A stretch of DNA of 64,000 nucleotides, from assembly GCA_036478235.1 (NCBI GenBank), contig JAZGDZ010000040.1, positions 1 through 64,000 on the forward strand, written 5' to 3'. The position numbers and the translations under genes were made by a program. The notes under the pieces are model-generated. The model was not told the origin of the DNA, ran no database searches, and saw only the letters and a list, made by a program, of their open reading frames with translations. Positions 61,616 to 64,000 of the stretch are shown in pieces. Position 1 is the stretch's first letter, and every line of letters begins with the position of its first letter. Origin of the DNA: JACZWZ01 sp036478235 (GTDB lineage: Bacteria; Actinomycetota; Acidimicrobiia; Spongiisociales; UBA11373).

Positions 61616-63754
61616 TCCCACCCGGCGTTTGCGGCGAACGGCCCACACAGCCAGACCGACGATCGTGCCCAGCGACAGCAGCTTCCCGACGGTCTCAAAA
61701 ATCCGATCCTTGAACTCGATGACCACATCCGGTTCAGTGGGCACGACGATCATGAGGGAAGGAGCCGCCCGATAGGGACCGCTCGCCCCTGTGGCCACCC
61801 AGTTGGGGAACCAGGAGACCTTCACCAGGTGGGGCACACCGATCGCCGTCGTCGTGAACGAGATTCGGTGGTCGTCGAGGACCACGTCGGTGACCGCCGT
61901 CGCGGCGGAGAGGCGCCGGCGGCTCAGCAGGGCGACGTCGTCGATGCGCCTCCACGCCTCGGGCCCCGACTCGACGATCCACCTGTCGAGCCCGTTGACG
62001 TTGTCGTACCACTCGAGGGCCGCATCGACGAACGACTCTTCGCCCGCCCACACCACAGGTTCGAACGCCCCGATCTCGACCAGAGGGGTCTCCGGCAACC
62101 GGAACACCGTGAAGGGCTTCGAGAGGGCCGCGACGTCGAGGCCGTACTCGTGAGCGGCTTGTGTGGCGGATTCGGTGAACGAAACGTAGTAAGCGACGTC
62201 ATACACCGCCAGGTGCTTGACCGCCCGATCGAAGTCCATCCCCGAGTATGGAAGTCCCGGGATCGGGTTGGAGGGTCGCTGGCTCACCTCCGAAGCATTG
62301 ACGAAGTGAAACGGTGTTGTGAGCGACGACTCGAAGAGCAGGCCTTCCATCGACGGATGCCCCTCCGACCAGTACCCGGTCAGCATGAGCGCCATCGGAG
62401 TGCCGTATCGGTTGAGATCGCTGTTGGCCTCCCACATGACCCTCCCATCGGGGAGCCGGTCGAGCGTCGCCATCAGCCCGGAGTACTCGGACCAGCAGTC
62501 GCCCTGGATCTGCTCGCCGTCTTCGCCGCATTCGATGGCGGCCTTGTCCTCGTACCCGCTGAAGTTCCAGCCCGCCCACTTGGGCGCCTTGTTGATCCCG
62601 AGCCCGGCTGCCGTGAGGAAGAAGACCGCGCCGATCGCGGCTGCCACCCACCTCACCTCGGGGCCACCACGCAACCGCACCGCCATCGACCGCGCCGCCG
62701 CACCGACCGCCACCCCGGCGAGAACGAAGGCCGTGAAGTACCAGAACGGGAGGAGACGAGCGTTGTATAACTTTCGGAAGTCGAGGTACTCGATGATGAA
62801 GTAGCCGGCGACCGGCAGCACCAGCAGGGCGATCGTCGGCCCGAGCGTGGCCCGCCGCCATATCGCGTAGATGACGCCGGCCGCAGCGAGGACCAGCACC
62901 GGCCACAACTCCCGCGGAAAGACGGCCTCGAAGCCCTTCACCGGAAACCATTTCATGTCGGTCGTGTACGACAGCGTCGCCAACAGCGGAAGGGCCCAGA
63001 AAGCGGAGATGCCGAAACCGACCGCCCAGCCGCCGGCGAGCGTTGTGGGACCGCGACGCTTGAACAGGAGCGGGAGAGAAACCAGCACGATGACCGCGGT
63101 CGTGATCAAGTGACTGAGCGCGGTGAGGGCAAGAATGATGCCCGTTCCGACCGTAAACCCTCTCCCCTCCCTCAGGTTGCCCATCAGCATCCCCAGGTAG
63201 AGGAACGCGAAGGCAAACGACCAGGAGAACGAATACTCCCCGGCCAGCGTCGACAAGGTATTCCCGCCGAAGATCGAAAACGACTCCATGAAGACGAACG
63301 TTCCGCCGGCGACTCCGGCTACCACAGCCACCGATCGGGCGAATCCCATCCCCCTGGCGAACACGTAGGCGGCGAACGGGAGCGCCACCAGCCCGGCCAC
63401 CGTCACGAGTTTGAAGGCGACTCCATAGGGCAGGAACACATCGAGCAGCACGATGGTGAACGCCGGCAGCGGGAAGTAGAAGTAGAGGACCGGAAAGCCG
63501 GCGTACCAGTCGTTGCTCCACCCCAGAAGGCGCCCACCGGGGAGCAGGCTGTCGCGCACATAGGCCGGGACCAGAACGTGAGCCCCCATGTCGCCTCCGG
63601 CCGGAGTGTTGGCGAGGAAGATGCGATCTGGGCGCATGTACCCGAATGCCATCGCCGCGCCGAGCGCCAGGATCGCAGGCACGACGAACCTCAGCCACGG
63701 CCTGGTCGAGTCGGGCCGGGTCAGACGCGGCGGAGCCTGAGTCGAGGCGGTCAC
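61601..63754 (-). CDS. Large integral membrane protein, GT-C-like
   Basis: 717 residues, about 11-12 membrane segments in the first 400 residues plus a final one (TVGKLLSLGTIVGLAVWAV), with a 290-residue extracellular domain between. GGDMGAHVLVPAYV in the first loop resembles the acidic motif of GT-C glycosyltransferases using polyprenol donors. It would fit with the GT2 and manB neighbours in envelope glycan assembly, but I cannot name a family with certainty. Confidence 0.72.
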   Translation of the reverse strand: MTASTQAPPRLTRPDSTRPWLRFVVPAILALGAAMAFGYMRPDRIFLANTPAGGDMGAHVLVPAYVRDSLLPGGRLLGWSNDWYAGFPVLYFYFPLPAFTIVLLDVFLPYGVAFKLVTVAGLVALPFAAYVFARGMGFARSVAVVAGVAGGTFVFMESFSIFGGNTLSTLAGEYSFSWSFAFAFLYLGMLMGNLREGRGFTVGTGIILALTALSHLITTAVIVLVSLPLLFKRRGPTTLAGGWAVGFGISAFWALPLLATLSYTTDMKWFPVKGFEAVFPRELWPVLVLAAAGVIYAIWRRATLGPTIALLVLPVAGYFIIEYLDFRKLYNARLLPFWYFTAFVLAGVAVGAAARSMAVRLRGGPEVRWVAAAIGAVFFLTAAGLGINKAPKWAGWNFSGYEDKAAIECGEDGEQIQGDCWSEYSGLMATLDRLPDGRVMWEANSDLNRYGTPMALMLTGYWSEGHPSMEGLLFESSLTTPFHFVNASEVSQRPSNPIPGLPYSGMDFDRAVKHLAVYDVAYYVSFTESATQAAHEYGLDVAALSKPFTVFRLPETPLVEIGAFEPVVWAGEESFVDAALEWYDNVNGLDRWIVESGPEAWRRIDDVALLSRRRLSAATAVTDVVLDDHRISFTTTAIGVPHLVKVSWFPNWVATGASGPYRAAPSLMIVVPTEPDVVIEFKDRIFETVGKLLSLGTIVGLAVWAVRRKRRVGLEVA

Positions 63755-63794
63755 GGTCTCAGCAGGCTAACGCCGCGGCCTGCCAAAGGGTTCA

Positions 63795-63890
63795 GAGAGG
63801 GCGCGCCGACAGGCGCGAACTCGGCGGCCTGGGGCTGGGGCCCCCGGGCCGCACAGCGATGAGCCGTATGGCGAAGAGCCATCGACAATG
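63795..63890 (+). repeat. Hairpin-rich intergenic repeat copy
   Basis: GAGAGGGCGCGCCGACAGGC through CTCGGCGGCCTGGGGCTGGG and GCGATGAGCCGTATGGCGAA GAGCCATC, very close to the copy at 3.2 kb. It is followed directly by the hairpin at 63892. Confidence 0.9.
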
Positions 63891-63891
63891 C

Positions 63892-63923
63892 TGAGAGCGT
63901 CCGCCTATTTGCGGACGCTCTCA
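63892..63923. terminator. Hairpin terminator overlapping a stop codon
   Basis: A perfect 13-bp stem TGAGAGCGTCCGC with loop CTATTT. The right arm ends in the stop codon (63921-63923) of the minus-strand gene at the window edge. Confidence 0.7.
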
Positions 63924-64000
63924 GCGGCGTCGGGCCTTCTCCAGGACGGTCGTCAGGTCCAGGACCTTGGCGCCCGACTTCCACCAGCGATGCTCACACC
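63921..64000 (-). CDS. C-terminal end of an unidentified gene (cut by window edge)
   Basis: Open frame from the window edge to TGA at 63923-63921 encoding CEHRWWKSGAKVLDLTTVLE KARRR. This is the only frame here without an earlier stop, and the hairpin and repeat that follow match the arrangement behind other minus-strand genes. Too short to name a function. Confidence 0.6.
   Translation of the reverse strand, partial: CEHRWWKSGAKVLDLTTVLEKARRR

Overview
The window looks like chromosomal core sequence from a high-GC, Gram-positive-type bacterium, most likely a deep-branching member of the Actinobacteriota (Acidimicrobiia-like). This assignment is an inference from gene content. Supporting points are the block ahcY / bifunctional sugar-phosphate isomerase / Trm112-like protein / phosphomannomutase / polyprenol-type glycosyltransferase, which resembles the mycobacterial sahH-manB region; a LytR_C-domain protein between nadD and rsfS; a luciferase-like (probably F420-type) oxidoreductase; a long-form hibernation factor; and a complete mreBCD-PBP2-RodA cluster implying a rod-shaped cell. 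Most genes are on the minus strand, tightly packed, often with 4-base ATGA or GTGA overlaps.

Layout. 0-0.6 kb: the end of a tyrosine integrase facing the 3' end of tRNA-Ala, the edge of an integrated element. 0.6-10.5 kb: rsfS, a LytR/LCP-like protein, nadD, an M23-fold protein, a receiver protein, a VWA-MoxR pair, obg-rpmA-rplU, an RNase E/G and thymidine kinase. 10.6-20.8 kb: rodA-mrdA-mreD-mreC-mreB (elongasome), ndk, folC and valS. 21-25 kb: clpX-clpP-tig (protein quality control). 25-27.2 kb: six tRNAs (His, Arg, Gly, Pro, Leu, Lys) around a luciferase-like oxidoreductase, with many repeats. 27.2-31.5 kb: universal stress protein, rdgB, rph, a metallo-hydrolase and an ABC-2 exporter. 31.7-41 kb: a Rieske-ThDP enzyme fusion, a broken histidine kinase, a DUF885 peptidase, azlCD, thiI and a second ABC-2 exporter. 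41-49 kb: ssrA and smpB (ribosome rescue), the ftsE-ftsX-murein hydrolase division module, prfB with its programmed frameshift, and secA. 49.4-53 kb: an overlapping operon hpf / LuxR-type regulator / HEAT protein / HD-GYP protein. 53.5-57 kb: a secreted esterase, comF and a divergent FtsH-like protease. 57-64 kb: ahcY, sugar-phosphate metabolism and two envelope glycosylation proteins.

The least explained content lies between the genes. First, a modular, hairpin-rich repeat family recurs at ten or more loci, nearly always directly behind the 3' end of a gene or tRNA, with stem sequences that vary in compensating ways. Second, short tandem arrays with different sequences but always a 7-base period abut several stop codons. 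Third, 3' ends of tRNA-Leu, tRNA-Lys and smpB are duplicated next to the originals. Together these suggest an active or recently active small repeat element that targets gene and tRNA 3' ends. The most unusual protein is the Rieske [2Fe-2S]-ThDP fusion, and the most unusual translation signal is folC, which has no ATG, GTG or TTG start.
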